A stretch of DNA of 64,000 bases from Coriobacteriaceae bacterium (GCA_902835305.1 CADFMD010000004.1:124001-188000), one strand, 5' to 3'. Shown: positions 1 through 8,315, counted from the stretch's first letter. Numbers and translations: made by a program. The notes: generated from the letters alone by a model not told the origin.

Positions 1-198
1 GCCGTACTTATCGAATGCGAAGCCCTGGGAATCCTTGTGCTCCAGCAGGTCCTTGGCAACGGCGGTCGCGGAATCGACAAAGTCCGCGGCAGGGGTCTCG
101 GAATAGTCGACGACCTCGTGACCGTCGGCGATGAGCATCTCCTTGATGGACTCCTTCATCGACATACCGTCGGCATCGGAAGCGATTACAACCCTCAT
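1..198 (-). CDS. lacA: Galactose-6-phosphate isomerase subunit LacA / RpiB family, C-terminus cut off
   Basis: The first 66 codons of a RpiB/LacA-type isomerase are visible; the rest lies outside the window. The protein begins MRVVIASDADG and continues with a DFVDSATAVAKDL stretch and a FDKYG motif, as in LacA of lactic acid bacteria. LacA works with LacB to convert galactose 6-phosphate to tagatose 6-phosphate in the cytoplasm. The ATG at 198 is preceded by AAGGAGGA about 6 bases away. The neighbouring lacR, PTS genes and lacC favour LacA over a pentose RpiB. A partial protein cannot exclude LacB or RpiB. Confidence 0.72.
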   Translation of the reverse strand, partial: MRVVIASDADGMSMKESIKEMLIADGHEVVDYSETPAADFVDSATAVAKDLLEHKDSQGFAFDKYG

Positions 199-505
199 GA
201 CATCCTCCTTGAGAGATACGCAGGTGCGTAGTTTCTGTTTGGAAGTGTTGAATCGCGCTCAGGTCCGGGCATCTGAATGTGCGGTTCTTCACTGTTCATG
301 TTTATTTGAACACATTCGAACATCGACTGCAACAACTATTTGTTTATCTTTGTTCTTTTTTGAACAAATGCCGTTCACGGATGATTGTTGAACGTTTGGG
401 CCCGGCACGGACGTAGCGACCATGTGTCCAACAAACAAAAGGGCGGCCGAGAACGTGTCTCGGCCGCCCTTCTTGCGGTTGATCTTCCAAAGATCGCGTT
501 GCCGC
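199..505. promoter_or_regulatory. Control region upstream of lacA with clustered GAAC/GTTC motifs
   Basis: This gene-free stretch carries repeated GAACA and TGTTC words: TTCGAACA at 315-322, the hyphenated palindrome GTTCTTTTTTGAAC at 352-365, and further copies near 376 and 389. TTCGAACA also occurs upstream of gatA at 2703-2710, so a DeoR-type LacR binding both regions is a plausible inference. The part below 430 is the leader of the minus-strand lacA; the part above holds the terminator of the membrane-protein gene. Confidence 0.45.
431..472 (-). terminator. Rho-independent terminator after the 506-1519 gene
   Basis: A long GC-rich stem, GGGCGGCCGAGA pairing with TCTCGGCCGCCC around a short loop, is followed on the minus strand by TTTTGTTTGTTGG. 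It lies about 35 bases past the stop codon of the minus-strand membrane-protein gene. Confidence 0.85.
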
Positions 506-1519
506 CTACTCAGACCGCCCGCTCTTCTTGGCATGTTTGGACGGAGCGCTCAGAAAGCGACCCGTCAAATAGTTCGCCGGGCCGGAAATATCAATCCCCA
601 GTAGCACGTGCCCCAGCCACAAAAACGCCGCGAGCACCAGCAATGGAATCACGCACGAGGTCACGATCATCACGATGACACCTTCGATCAGATCGGTCAC
701 CTGCTGCACAATTTCATCGGTCATCTGCTTGGCACCGCTGGTCACCGATGTGACGAGACTCGAGGCGCCGTCGGCAAGCTGCTCAAGCACATTCTTGGAC
801 TCTGCGGACTCGGTCTTTTTCTTGCTTGCTTTGGAGCTGTCGCTATCTGTCGCACCCGCAGCGTCGGCCGCCTTTTGCTCGGCCACCTCGATGCTCACTC
901 GATACGTTTCGTCGACCTTTTGCGACACCCATACGCTTGCAGGCACCAAGGCCATTCCGATCATGGCGATCACCAGCACGCGAGTCGCCACGCGGCGCAG
1001 GACGGCGCTCGTGCTCCAGCGCCCGTGAATGCCGAGCGACACCGCAAAGAGTACCAGCGCAAACGGGATCAGGATGCCCAGGCCAACCGACCACAAAATG
1101 GTCAGCAGGTATTTCTCGAGGTAGAGCACGGCAAGCACGATGCCCAAGTTACCCGAAAGCTGCGCGAGCTGCTCGGCAACCGGCGTTCCCGTATCACCCG
1201 GCAGCGCGGTAATGCCCGCAGACAGCGCCACGCACGAGGTCGTGAGCGCCAGTACGTTGCCTTTCTTTTGATCGATGACCTCGATGGTGGAGTCCCATGT
1301 TTTGGTATCGGCAAAATGCGGACGAGCCACAAAGCCCGACAGCAGCGCCAGTACCACGAGTGCAACGATAAAGCCAATCTGCAGCTTTTTGTTTGCGCAC
1401 ACGACATCGGACAAGCTGGGCTGCAGCTCGGTTACCGTCGTGTGCTCGGTTATCTGGACAGGACGCCCATGAGCCATCTCGCGCGCATCTCTTTTTTGTA
1501 TTGACCCGTTATCCGGCAT
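506..1519 (-). CDS. Uncharacterised membrane protein, four or more TM segments
   Basis: I do not recognise a family with confidence. The 337-residue protein has a soluble N-terminus of about 45 residues, then hydrophobic segments near residues 47-65, 125-160, 180-200 and 285-310. A charged Ser/Lys/Ala-rich stretch, probably extracytoplasmic or flexible, lies near 225-245. The start at 1519 is supported by GAGGAGG 7 bases upstream; an internal Met at codon 16 is an alternative. It is transcribed alone with its own terminator, beside the lac genes but with no visible functional tie to them. Confidence 0.7.
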   Translation of the reverse strand: MPDNGSIQKRDAREMAHGRPVQITEHTTVTELQPSLSDVVCANKKLQIGFIVALVVLALLSGFVARPHFADTKTWDSTIEVIDQKKGNVLALTTSCVALSAGITALPGDTGTPVAEQLAQLSGNLGIVLAVLYLEKYLLTILWSVGLGILIPFALVLFAVSLGIHGRWSTSAVLRRVATRVLVIAMIGMALVPASVWVSQKVDETYRVSIEVAEQKAADAAGATDSDSSKASKKKTESAESKNVLEQLADGASSLVTSVTSGAKQMTDEIVQQVTDLIEGVIVMIVTSCVIPLLVLAAFLWLGHVLLGIDISGPANYLTGRFLSAPSKHAKKSGRSE

Positions 1520-1644
1520 TTGGATACCTCCTCAGTCCGGTCTGTATTGCGGATGGAAGTATACCCACCCAGTAAAAAACCGAACGGGAGGACAACGGAG
1601 CGCACCAAGACTGTCCCCAATAACTACCTCGCCTGCAGCGCCAG

Positions 1645-2409
1645 TTAACAAATGACCCGCGTGTGCTCCTCGATGGCAGTGCGGTCCTCGGCGGTAATAC
1701 CCGGCTCGCACACCACGGCGTCCAAATTGTCCAGGCGGCAGAAGGTGTAGAAGTCGCGCTTGCCGATCTTGCTGGAGTCGGCGATCAGATAGCGCGAGTC
1801 GGCCTTGCTAAAGGCGAGCTGCTGGATGCGGCCCTCTTCCATGTTAGACGTGGACACATCGCCGTTCAAAATGCCGTTGGCGCCGATATAGGCTGCGTCG
1901 ATTCCCAGCGCGCGCAGGGTATCCTCGGCCATGGGTCCCACAAAGGCGGCGGTGCGGCGGCGATACATGCCGCCCACGAGGCACAGGTCACAGTCTTCGC
2001 GCGCCTCGAGCAAGTTAAACACCGAAAGCGAATTGGTCACAATGCGCAGGCGAAACGCCGGCAGCATCGAGGCCATCTGCTCAACCGTGGTGCCCGTACC
2101 CAAGAAGATGGTCGAGCCTTCCTCGATAAGCTCCACAGCGCGGCGCGCGATCTGCAGCTTTTCCTCGGCATGCTTAGTGCGCTTTTCGCTGTGCGAATAC
2201 TCATGGCGCAGCATAGCGTGGGGACGGCCCTGTGCACTGCGGGCTCCGCCGTGCACGCGCTCGATCTCGCCTAGGCTCGCAAGTTCCTCAAGGTCGCGGC
2301 GGATCGTCATGTCCGAGACACCTAACGCATCAGAAATCTCTTTTACCGAGACCGTCCCCTGTTCCTCGAGCAGCTGACGAACCTTATCCTGACGCTCCGC
2401 CTTGATCAT
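1645..2409 (-). CDS. lacR: DeoR-family transcriptional repressor, probable LacR
   Basis: The 254-residue protein has a winged helix-turn-helix at residues about 6-58 (VSVKEISDALGVSDMTIRRD, then HGGARS). It is followed by the DeoR sugar-phosphate-binding domain with GTGTTVEQMA, VTNSLSVFNLL and GANGI motifs, which resembles the sugar-phosphate isomerase fold. Such repressors are usually released by a sugar phosphate; tagatose 6-phosphate is the known inducer of lactococcal LacR. The start at 2409 has AAAGGAG upstream; an upstream in-frame Met at 2439 lacks this support. It is divergent from gatA, and both share a region carrying TCGAACA motifs. Target and inducer here are inferred from context. 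Confidence 0.85.
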   Translation of the reverse strand: MIKAERQDKVRQLLEEQGTVSVKEISDALGVSDMTIRRDLEELASLGEIERVHGGARSAQGRPHAMLRHEYSHSEKRTKHAEEKLQIARRAVELIEEGSTIFLGTGTTVEQMASMLPAFRLRIVTNSLSVFNLLEAREDCDLCLVGGMYRRRTAAFVGPMAEDTLRALGIDAAYIGANGILNGDVSTSNMEEGRIQQLAFSKADSRYLIADSSKIGKRDFYTFCRLDNLDAVVCEPGITAEDRTAIEEHTRVIC

Positions 2410-2745
2410 TTTTACTCCTTTGAGTGGTTTTGTTCGCATTTATAGTAATCGAACATTTATGCCCACTCACCCTAAACGGTCGGTTTTTCCCGGTGAACGG
2501 TAGGATAGTAAACGCCAAACGTTGAATATCGAATGTATCCGACACATCAACTTCAGCTATACATAGGCAAAAAGCTGCAATTTTAAGATCATCTCAATCC
2601 GATGCACCTCAATAAAACAAATTGAACTTTTCTGAACAGTAGAAAACAGATTGACACACTAATTCTCTTAGACTTAAATAACAAGCAACTTAAACAAACA
2701 GATTCGAACACGTTCGATCTGCATGGAACGGAAGGAGTTGCAGAC
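2410..2745. promoter_or_regulatory. lacR-gatA divergent control region with LacR-type operator
   Basis: A good promoter for gatA is TTGACA at 2651-2656 and TTAAAT at 2674-2679, spaced 17 bp. The hyphenated palindrome TCGAAC-AC-GTTCGA lies at 2704-2717, just after the promoter, where a repressor would block transcription. A half-site ATCGAACATTTAT lies near 2448-2460 next to lacR. The words match those upstream of lacA. CGGTGAACGGTAG at 2491-2503 recurs at 20932-20944. Confidence 0.6.
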
Positions 2746-3237
2746 ATGTCCGCAGAGAACAATCTGTTCTTCGAAGACACCGTGTTTGTTTGCGACCGCA
2801 CCACGCAAGAAGAGGTCTTTACCGAGATCGCCAATAAGCTGTCACTCAAAAACTATGTTGCGCCCGCGTTTCTCGAGAACATCATCGAGCGCGAAAAGGG
2901 CTACCCCACCGGCATGGATATGTCCGTCGTCGACCCCGAGTTGCCCAGCTTTGCCGTACCTCACACCGAGGTCGAGTTCGTTCACACCCGTCGCATCGTC
3001 CCCGTCAAGCTGACGACCCCCGTTGAGTGGCACTCCATGATCGACCCCTCGCAGACCTTCCCCGTCTCGTTCCTGTTCATGATTCTCAACGACGACAAGG
3101 AGGCCCAGGTGGGCATCCTCGCCAAGATCATGGACTTCGTTAACGCTCTTGGCACCGATCGCGTCAAGGAGCTGTTCTCCATGACCGACGCCAAGGCCAT
3201 CTACCAGTTCTTGGTCGACAACTTTCCTGCCGACTAG
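2746..3237 (+). CDS. gatA: PTS EIIA component, galactitol/fructose-type
   Basis: This 163-residue cytoplasmic protein is the first phosphoryl acceptor of a three-gene PTS. The likely phosphorylated residue is His73 in SFAVPHTEVEF, matching the AxPH motif of fructose/mannitol/galactitol-type EIIA domains. It passes phosphate from HPr to the EIIB encoded just downstream. The start has GGAAGGAG 7 bases upstream. Order IIA-IIB-IIC and IIC similarity suggest galactitol or galactose as substrate; with lacA, lacC and lacX nearby, galactose uptake as galactose 6-phosphate is the better inference. Confidence 0.85.
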   Translation: MSAENNLFFEDTVFVCDRTTQEEVFTEIANKLSLKNYVAPAFLENIIEREKGYPTGMDMSVVDPELPSFAVPHTEVEFVHTRRIVPVKLTTPVEWHSMIDPSQTFPVSFLFMILNDDKEAQVGILAKIMDFVNALGTDRVKELFSMTDAKAIYQFLVDNFPAD

Positions 3238-3290
3238 CCAACCACCCTTAGGAATCCGCGGAATAACCCGCATAGAGAAAGGAATTCATC

Positions 3291-3596
3291 ATGATTAAGG
3301 TTCTCGCAGCTTGTGGCGCCGGTGTTAACTCCAGCCACCAGATCAAGGACGCCATCGAGTCCGAGTTCAAGAATCGCGGCTACAACCTGCACTGCGACGC
3401 TGTGATGATCAAGGACGTCAACGAGGAGATGCTCTCTCAGTACGACATCTTCGCCCAGATCGCCAAGACCGATTTTGGCTTTGAGGTTAAGACCCCGATC
3501 GTCGACGCCGGCCCGATTCTCTATCGCATGCCTGCCATGGCTAAGCCGGTTTACGACAAGATCGAGGCCATTATCAAGGAAAAGGGTCTCAACTAA
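3291..3596 (+). CDS. gatB: PTS EIIB component, galactitol-type
   Basis: The 101-residue protein begins MIKVLAACGAGVNSS, with Cys8 in the P-loop-like position that is phosphorylated in GatB-type EIIB proteins. The length is typical. It relays phosphate from GatA to sugar bound by GatC. It starts 53 bases after gatA, with AAAGGA upstream of the ATG. A stem-loop with T-run follows at 3633-3670 and may lower readthrough into gatC. Confidence 0.9.
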   Translation: MIKVLAACGAGVNSSHQIKDAIESEFKNRGYNLHCDAVMIKDVNEEMLSQYDIFAQIAKTDFGFEVKTPIVDAGPILYRMPAMAKPVYDKIEAIIKEKGLN

Positions 3597-3632
3597 TCTT
3601 TTGCAGCTTCGCTCTGCGCAATTTTTGGCTTT

Positions 3633-3670
3633 AAGGAAGATGACGACCGGGAACGGCATCTTCCTTTTTT
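3633..3670 (+). terminator. Intercistronic terminator/attenuator between gatB and gatC
   Basis: AAGGAAGATG and CATCTTCCTT form a 10-bp stem followed by TTTT. It sits inside the operon, so partial termination or 3'-end stabilisation of the gatAB message is likely. Confidence 0.7.
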
Positions 3671-3717
3671 AAGGCAACATACGGAAAAGGAAATTCTCTT
3701 TTAGGAAAGAGGGAGAC

Positions 3718-5241
3718 ATGGACGCAGTAATCGGGTTTGCTAATGCCGTCTTTCAGCCGCTGATCGACCTTGGCGCAGCCCCTATGATGACCATCGTTTT
3801 GACGGTTATTGCCCTTCTCTTCAAAGTTAAGTTTACCAAGGCCCTCGAGGGCGGTCTTAAGCTCGGCATCGCCATTACCGGCATCGGCGCCATCATCAAC
3901 ATTCTGACGACGGCTTTCTCGAGCGCCATGACGACGTTCGTTGAGTCCACCGGCCTTCAGCTCACCGTTACCGACGTGGGTTGGGCACCGCTGGCCACCA
4001 TCACCTGGGGTTCTCCCTACACGCTGTACTTCTTGATGGTCCTCGTCATCGTCAACATCGTGATGATCGTGCTCGCCAAGACCAACACCATCGACGTCGA
4101 CATCTTTGACGTTTGGCACCTCGCCTTTGTCGGCCTTGCCTGCATCTACTTTGGCGCCAACATCGTCGTCGCCACGCTGCTCGTCGTCTTCGTCGGCGTT
4201 ATGAAGATCATGAACTCCGACCTTATGAAGCCCACGTTCAACGATCTTTTGGGTGCTCCCGAGGAGAACCCCATGACCACGACTCACATGAACTACATGA
4301 TGAACCCGCTGGCCATGCTGCTCAACAAGATCATCGACAAGGTACTCCCCTTCCTCGATAAGTACGACTTCGACGCTGCCAAGCTCAACAACATGATCGG
4401 CTTCTGGGGCTCCAAGTTTGCTATTGGTATCTACCTTGGCGTCTTCGTCGGCCTTCTTTCGCACCAGACCCCGCAGCAGATCTGCACGCTCGCCTTTACC
4501 GCCGCAACCTGCCTTGAGCTGTTCTCCATGATCGGTTCTTGGTTCATCGCAGCCGTCGAGCCGCTGTCTCAGGGCATCTCCGACTTTGCCAACAACAGCA
4601 AGTGGCTCCAGGGCCGTACCCTCAACGTCGGCCTCGACTGGCCCTTCATCGCCGGCCGCGCCGAGATCTGGGCTGCTGCCAACATCCTTGCCCCCGTCAT
4701 GCTGGGTGAGGCACTGCTGCTTGCCAACGTTCCCTTCCCCTTCTCCCCGACTGGCACTTGGAACGGCCTGCTGCCGCTCGGCGGCATCATCGCCATGGGC
4801 CTGACGCCGGCACTGCTCGTTGTCACCCGCGGCCGCGTGATCCGCATGGTCGTTATCGGTGCTGTCCTGTTGCCCGTCTTCCTGGGCGCTGGCACCCTCG
4901 TCGCCGATTTCGTTACCTTCACCGCTAAGACTGTCGGCGCTTTCCCCGATGGCGTTACCGGCCTGATCTCTCAGACCACCATGGAAGGACCTGTCGAGAA
5001 GTTCCTGGCCTTCTTCGTGGGCAAGGCGACCACGGGCGATGTGACCATGATCATCGCCACTGTCGTTGCCATCGTCGTGTACGTCGCGCTCTTCGCTTGG
5101 TATCGCAAGCAGATGATCGCTCGTAACATCGAGTACGCGAAGCAGGACAAGTGCACCCTCTCGCCGCTCACCACCGGCAAGTTTACCGAGGAGGACCTCA
5201 AGGCTGCCAAGGAAGCCGAGTCCGCAAAGGCAAACGCCTAA
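3718..5241 (+). CDS. gatC: PTS EIIC component, galactitol-type permease
   Basis: A 507-residue polytopic membrane protein forming the sugar channel of the GatABC system. Hydrophobic segments start at about residue 20 and recur to about residue 475. The N-terminal part (GFANAVFQPLIDLGAAPMM, then FTKALEGGLKLGIA) is typical of the EIIC-GAT family. The C-terminus is a charged cytoplasmic tail. The ATG has AGGGAGA just upstream. Transport of galactitol versus galactose cannot be told from sequence alone; the neighbouring tagatose-pathway genes and absence of a galactitol-phosphate dehydrogenase favour galactose. Confidence 0.88.
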   Translation: MDAVIGFANAVFQPLIDLGAAPMMTIVLTVIALLFKVKFTKALEGGLKLGIAITGIGAIINILTTAFSSAMTTFVESTGLQLTVTDVGWAPLATITWGSPYTLYFLMVLVIVNIVMIVLAKTNTIDVDIFDVWHLAFVGLACIYFGANIVVATLLVVFVGVMKIMNSDLMKPTFNDLLGAPEENPMTTTHMNYMMNPLAMLLNKIIDKVLPFLDKYDFDAAKLNNMIGFWGSKFAIGIYLGVFVGLLSHQTPQQICTLAFTAATCLELFSMIGSWFIAAVEPLSQGISDFANNSKWLQGRTLNVGLDWPFIAGRAEIWAAANILAPVMLGEALLLANVPFPFSPTGTWNGLLPLGGIIAMGLTPALLVVTRGRVIRMVVIGAVLLPVFLGAGTLVADFVTFTAKTVGAFPDGVTGLISQTTMEGPVEKFLAFFVGKATTGDVTMIIATVVAIVVYVALFAWYRKQMIARNIEYAKQDKCTLSPLTTGKFTEEDLKAAKEAESAKANA

Positions 5242-5266
5242 CTCATTGCCACATATCCCCTGTGGA

Positions 5267-5302
5267 AGAAACCCGTCGCATCCCGGCGGGTTTCTTTTTT
5301 TT
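5267..5302 (+). terminator. Rho-independent terminator of the gatABC operon
   Basis: GAAACCCG and CGGGTTTC arms around a GC-rich loop are followed by a run of eight T. It lies 25 bases after the gatC stop. Confidence 0.9.
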
Positions 5303-5423
5303 CGTCACAGTAAGTCAATCATCACTTTTTTGAGAAAAATACCCCCAGCTTTAGTGGGGTGTAGTGATAATCTCGCCTGTTCGCGCTAGAGTTTGTCGGA
5401 AATACCTCGATGTTAGGAACCAA

Positions 5424-6476
5424 ATGATCACTTCCGAGCTTTTCGGCACCGCGCCGTGCGGCACCCCCGTTCATCGTTACACCCTCAACGGGCCCGAGAT
5501 CTGCGTTCGCATTATGGACTATGGCGCCACCGTGCTTGGTATCGATGTGCCCGACATTCCCGGCAACGTGCGCGATGTGGTTTTGGGCTTCGATAAGCTC
5601 GAGGATTACTTTGACAATCCCGCCTGCTTTGGCGCGACCATCGGCCCCGTGGCAAACCGCACCGCGGGCGCTACGATCACCATCGACGGCACGGACTGGC
5701 ATATGCCCGCCAACGAGGGCGCCAACAACCTGCACAGCGACCTTGAGCACGGCCTGCATAAACGCGTGTGGGACGTTGAACTCGACGAGACTCACAACGC
5801 CATTCGCATGACCACCTCGCTTGAGGATGGCGAGCTGGGCCTGCCCGGCAACCGCATCTTTACGGCCGTGTTTACCGTTACGCGCACCGGCGTCTTCCGC
5901 ATCGAGTACGGTTGCGAGAGTGACCGCGCCACGTACGTGTCCATGACCAACCACACGTACTTTAACCTTGCCGGTCATAACGCCGGCATGGACTGTGAGC
6001 ACTTCTTTGTTGCCAACGCTGCCCACTACCTGCCCATCAACGAGCAGAGCATCCCCACCGGCGAGATCGCTCCGGTCGAGGGCACGCCGTTTGACTTTCG
6101 CGAGCTGCGCCCCGTCGCGCCTGGCATGGAGGCCGACGATCCGCAGATTAAGCACGCCCGTGGCTACGATCACTGTCTGTGCATCGATGGCTATCAGTAC
6201 GGCCGTAATCTGCGCCGCGCGATGCACGTCGAGGAGATGTGGACCGGCCGTGAGCTGGACTACTACACCACCGCCCCGGGCGTGCAGCTCTACACCGGCA
6301 ACTGGCTGGGTGACGAGCACGCCAAGGACGATGCCAACTATGGCTGGGGCGCCGGCTTTGCCCTCGAGGCAGAGATGTACCCCGACACGCCGCACCAGCC
6401 GCTGTTCCCGCAGGGCATTGTGGGCCCGGGTCACCCCTACAGCAATGTGATCGAGTACCACTTTATGAGGCATTAA
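5424..6476 (+). CDS. galM: Aldose 1-epimerase (mutarotase)
   Basis: This 350-residue enzyme interconverts alpha and beta anomers of galactose or other aldoses. Family signatures are present: TIGPVANRTAGA near the N-terminus, NEGANNLHS, the catalytic His in MTNHTYFNLAGH, and the catalytic Glu near FALEAEMYPDTPHQ. Length matches GalM. The start at 5424 (MITSELF) has a weak TAGGAA site; an in-frame upstream Met at 5364 adds a 20-residue stretch unlike the family. It follows the gatABC terminator and has its own terminator, so it is probably a separate unit serving galactose entry. Confidence 0.92.
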   Translation: MITSELFGTAPCGTPVHRYTLNGPEICVRIMDYGATVLGIDVPDIPGNVRDVVLGFDKLEDYFDNPACFGATIGPVANRTAGATITIDGTDWHMPANEGANNLHSDLEHGLHKRVWDVELDETHNAIRMTTSLEDGELGLPGNRIFTAVFTVTRTGVFRIEYGCESDRATYVSMTNHTYFNLAGHNAGMDCEHFFVANAAHYLPINEQSIPTGEIAPVEGTPFDFRELRPVAPGMEADDPQIKHARGYDHCLCIDGYQYGRNLRRAMHVEEMWTGRELDYYTTAPGVQLYTGNWLGDEHAKDDANYGWGAGFALEAEMYPDTPHQPLFPQGIVGPGHPYSNVIEYHFMRH

Positions 6477-6504
6477 GCCCACAACGCGACATATCGCACA
6501 GCAG

Positions 6505-6537
6505 CGCCCGCCGGCACCACCGCCGACGGGCGTTTTT
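6505..6537 (+). terminator. Terminator of galM
   Basis: CGCCCGCCGG and CCGACGGGCG arms around CACCACCG with a TTTTT tail, 28 bases after the galM stop. Confidence 0.88.
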
Positions 6538-6540
6538 CTA

Positions 6541-6590
6541 CCTAGTCATTGGGGGCGTTCCTAAACGACTAGTCGTTGGGGACACTCTTT
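6541..6590. repeat. Dispersed repeat copy (CTAGTC...GGGGACACTCTT type)
   Basis: This 49-base unit matches 61845-61893 with about six mismatches and a shorter copy at 8091-8127. It contains the palindrome CGACTAGTCG. The copies at 6541 and 8091 lie in the same orientation on either side of the ATPase gene. Confidence 0.7.
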
Positions 6591-6670
6591 GCCGAATGTG
6601 GCCGCCGCATCATCGATGATGCCGTGTCCTCGCGCGCAATGGTGGCGTCCGTCCCGCTTCGACCGTCGCG

Positions 6671-7936
6671 TTACGGCGCGAGAACATCCAGCGGAACAAC
6701 TTGGACGCCACGCTCGGTAACATAGGCTTGCGAACCAAACCCGATGATCACGACTTTCGAAACCGGCGGGTTGTTTCCGGCGGCAACCATGCGCTTCTCG
6801 ACAGCAACAAGGCTGTCAGACGCCTCTTCGATTTGAGCAGAGCTGAGTTTAACTTCGACCGGAATCCACGTTCCGCCGGGAGCCGCAATGACCGCATCGA
6901 CTTCTAGATCGCGAGAATCATGATAGTGATAGAGGCTCATTCCGTTTGCTCGCGCATAAACCCACAAATCATGGAGTGCCAGCGATTCAAAAAGCAGCCC
7001 AAGCGTCTTGAAATCTAGCAGCAAGGTCTCCGGAGTCGCCCCGAGCGCAGCGGCCGCCAGCGACGGGTCGGCGAGGTGATGCTTCTTTGAGTCTCTTAAA
7101 TGCACCGGAGATCTCATTGCAGGGTTCCACGCGGGAATATCGCGAACGAAACTAACCCGAGCAAGAAGAGATATATATGATGCCGCCGTCTGTCTCGACA
7201 CCTCTCCGCCAAGATCGGCTACGAGCGTCTTGAGTGTCGCCAAAGTGGATTCATTTCGCGCAAGCGATTCGATGACGGCTTTGACCTTTTCGGGATCGCG
7301 TCGAGAGCCATCAACACGAGACAAATCTTCTTCGGCGACTATGCCGATGTAACGTTTCGCCATCGCCGACGCAGCCAGCGCATCGCGACCGACCGCCGCG
7401 GGCCATCCGCCACGGACAACGTACTCGGCAATCGAGGCGGAATCCAGCGATCCGAAAGCGCCATTGAACTTTTCGCCAGAAATAATGCCCGACAGCTTAA
7501 CCGCACCGCTGGATTTCCCAAGCTCGAAAAGCGTCATGGTATCCATGCGCAATTTAGCGAACCTTCCAGCGCCACTGTGCATCGGCCGTTCATTGTCTCG
7601 CGGCGTCGCCGACCCCGTAAATATGAACTGGCCAGGCTCGCCGCCGCGGTTGTCGCACTCAAACCGCGCCGCGTCCCAAAGTTTCGGAACCTCCTGCCAC
7701 TCGTCAATCAGCCGCGGCACCTCGCCTGCAACGGCAAGCGCCGGGTCCGTCTCGGCACGCAAGCGATTCTCGAAGTTGCGCGACGGATCCATGAGAAGGA
7801 GCCTGGACGCCGCACGGGTCCCGGCTGTGGTTGTCTTTCCACACCATTTCGGTCCTTCGATGAGAACGGCACCGAATATCCCTAGCATCTGGTCGAGCTC
7901 ATTTTCGATAATTCGAGTGTAGTACTTTTTTGGCAT
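6671..7936 (-). CDS. DUF4143-type AAA ATPase (ATP-binding protein)
   Basis: A 421-residue protein of the AAA_14/DUF4143 group. The N-terminal ATPase has a Walker A in GPKWCGKTTT, a Walker B-like LIDEWQEVPKLWD and a sensor-like FIFTGSATP. The C-terminal half ends in a PD-(D/E)XK-like core, LEVDAVIAAPGG...PVEVKLSS, common in this family. The cellular role of the family is poorly known. The start at 7936 has GGTGA 5 bases upstream; the Met at 7948 has no such site. It is flanked by copies of a dispersed repeat and preceded by four 23-bp-spaced repeats, both suggesting an accessory gene. Confidence 0.85.
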   Translation of the reverse strand: MPKKYYTRIIENELDQMLGIFGAVLIEGPKWCGKTTTAGTRAASRLLLMDPSRNFENRLRAETDPALAVAGEVPRLIDEWQEVPKLWDAARFECDNRGGEPGQFIFTGSATPRDNERPMHSGAGRFAKLRMDTMTLFELGKSSGAVKLSGIISGEKFNGAFGSLDSASIAEYVVRGGWPAAVGRDALAASAMAKRYIGIVAEEDLSRVDGSRRDPEKVKAVIESLARNESTLATLKTLVADLGGEVSRQTAASYISLLARVSFVRDIPAWNPAMRSPVHLRDSKKHHLADPSLAAAALGATPETLLLDFKTLGLLFESLALHDLWVYARANGMSLYHYHDSRDLEVDAVIAAPGGTWIPVEVKLSSAQIEEASDSLVAVEKRMVAAGNNPPVSKVVIIGFGSQAYVTERGVQVVPLDVLAP

Positions 7937-7963
7937 ATTTTTCACCATTGTTTATCAGCGCGT

Positions 7964-8039
7964 TTAACCAAATTTACAGTTTACATTTAACCAAATTTCG
8001 GTTATCTGATTAACCATATTTACGCAATTCAATTAACGA
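7964..8039. repeat. Four TTAACC(A)/TTAACG(A) repeats with exact 23-bp period
   Basis: TTAACCA begins at 7964, 7987 and 8010, and TTAACGA at 8033. The first two extend to TTTAACCAAATTT and the third to TTAACCATATTT. The array is AT-rich and ends about 30 bases upstream of the ATPase start, so it may be a phased operator. Confidence 0.75.
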
Positions 8040-8090
8040 AACAGATTTAGGAGCCGTTTTTGCGAACGGCTTAAGCTGTGGTGCAGTCAT

Positions 8091-8127
8091 TGACGTTCTA
8101 AAAGACTAGTCGAAAGGGACACTCTTT
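8091..8127. repeat. Dispersed repeat copy
   Basis: A shorter copy of the 6541-6590 and 61845-61893 unit: GACGTTCTAAAAGACTAGTC followed by GAAAGGGACACTCTT. Confidence 0.6.
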
Positions 8128-8183
8128 TCATAGCTCCGACACATGCGCCAACATGCCTGAAATCGGCGCGCTACAGATTGCGC

Positions 8184-8315
8184 CCATCTACTACTTTTAC
8201 TCCCGCACCCCTGACCATACGCCCCTATTTTCAAAAATCGCACGTTCGCTACCTGCGGTTTTAATATTGAGATTTTCATCGTTGTTCGAGGTAAGCGACC
8301 AAAAGTAGTAGATGG
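8184..8315. repeat. Inverted repeat with 15-bp perfect arms
   Basis: CCATCTACTACTTTT at 8184-8198 pairs with AAAAGTAGTAGATGG at 8301-8315, about 102 bases apart. The interval holds no credible gene. The whole stretch 8040-8391 is otherwise gene-free. Confidence 0.65.

Noticed and set aside
7964..8039. CRISPR array
   Set aside because: The repeat unit is only about 7-13 bases in a 23-bp period with AT-rich, similar spacers, and no cas genes are present.
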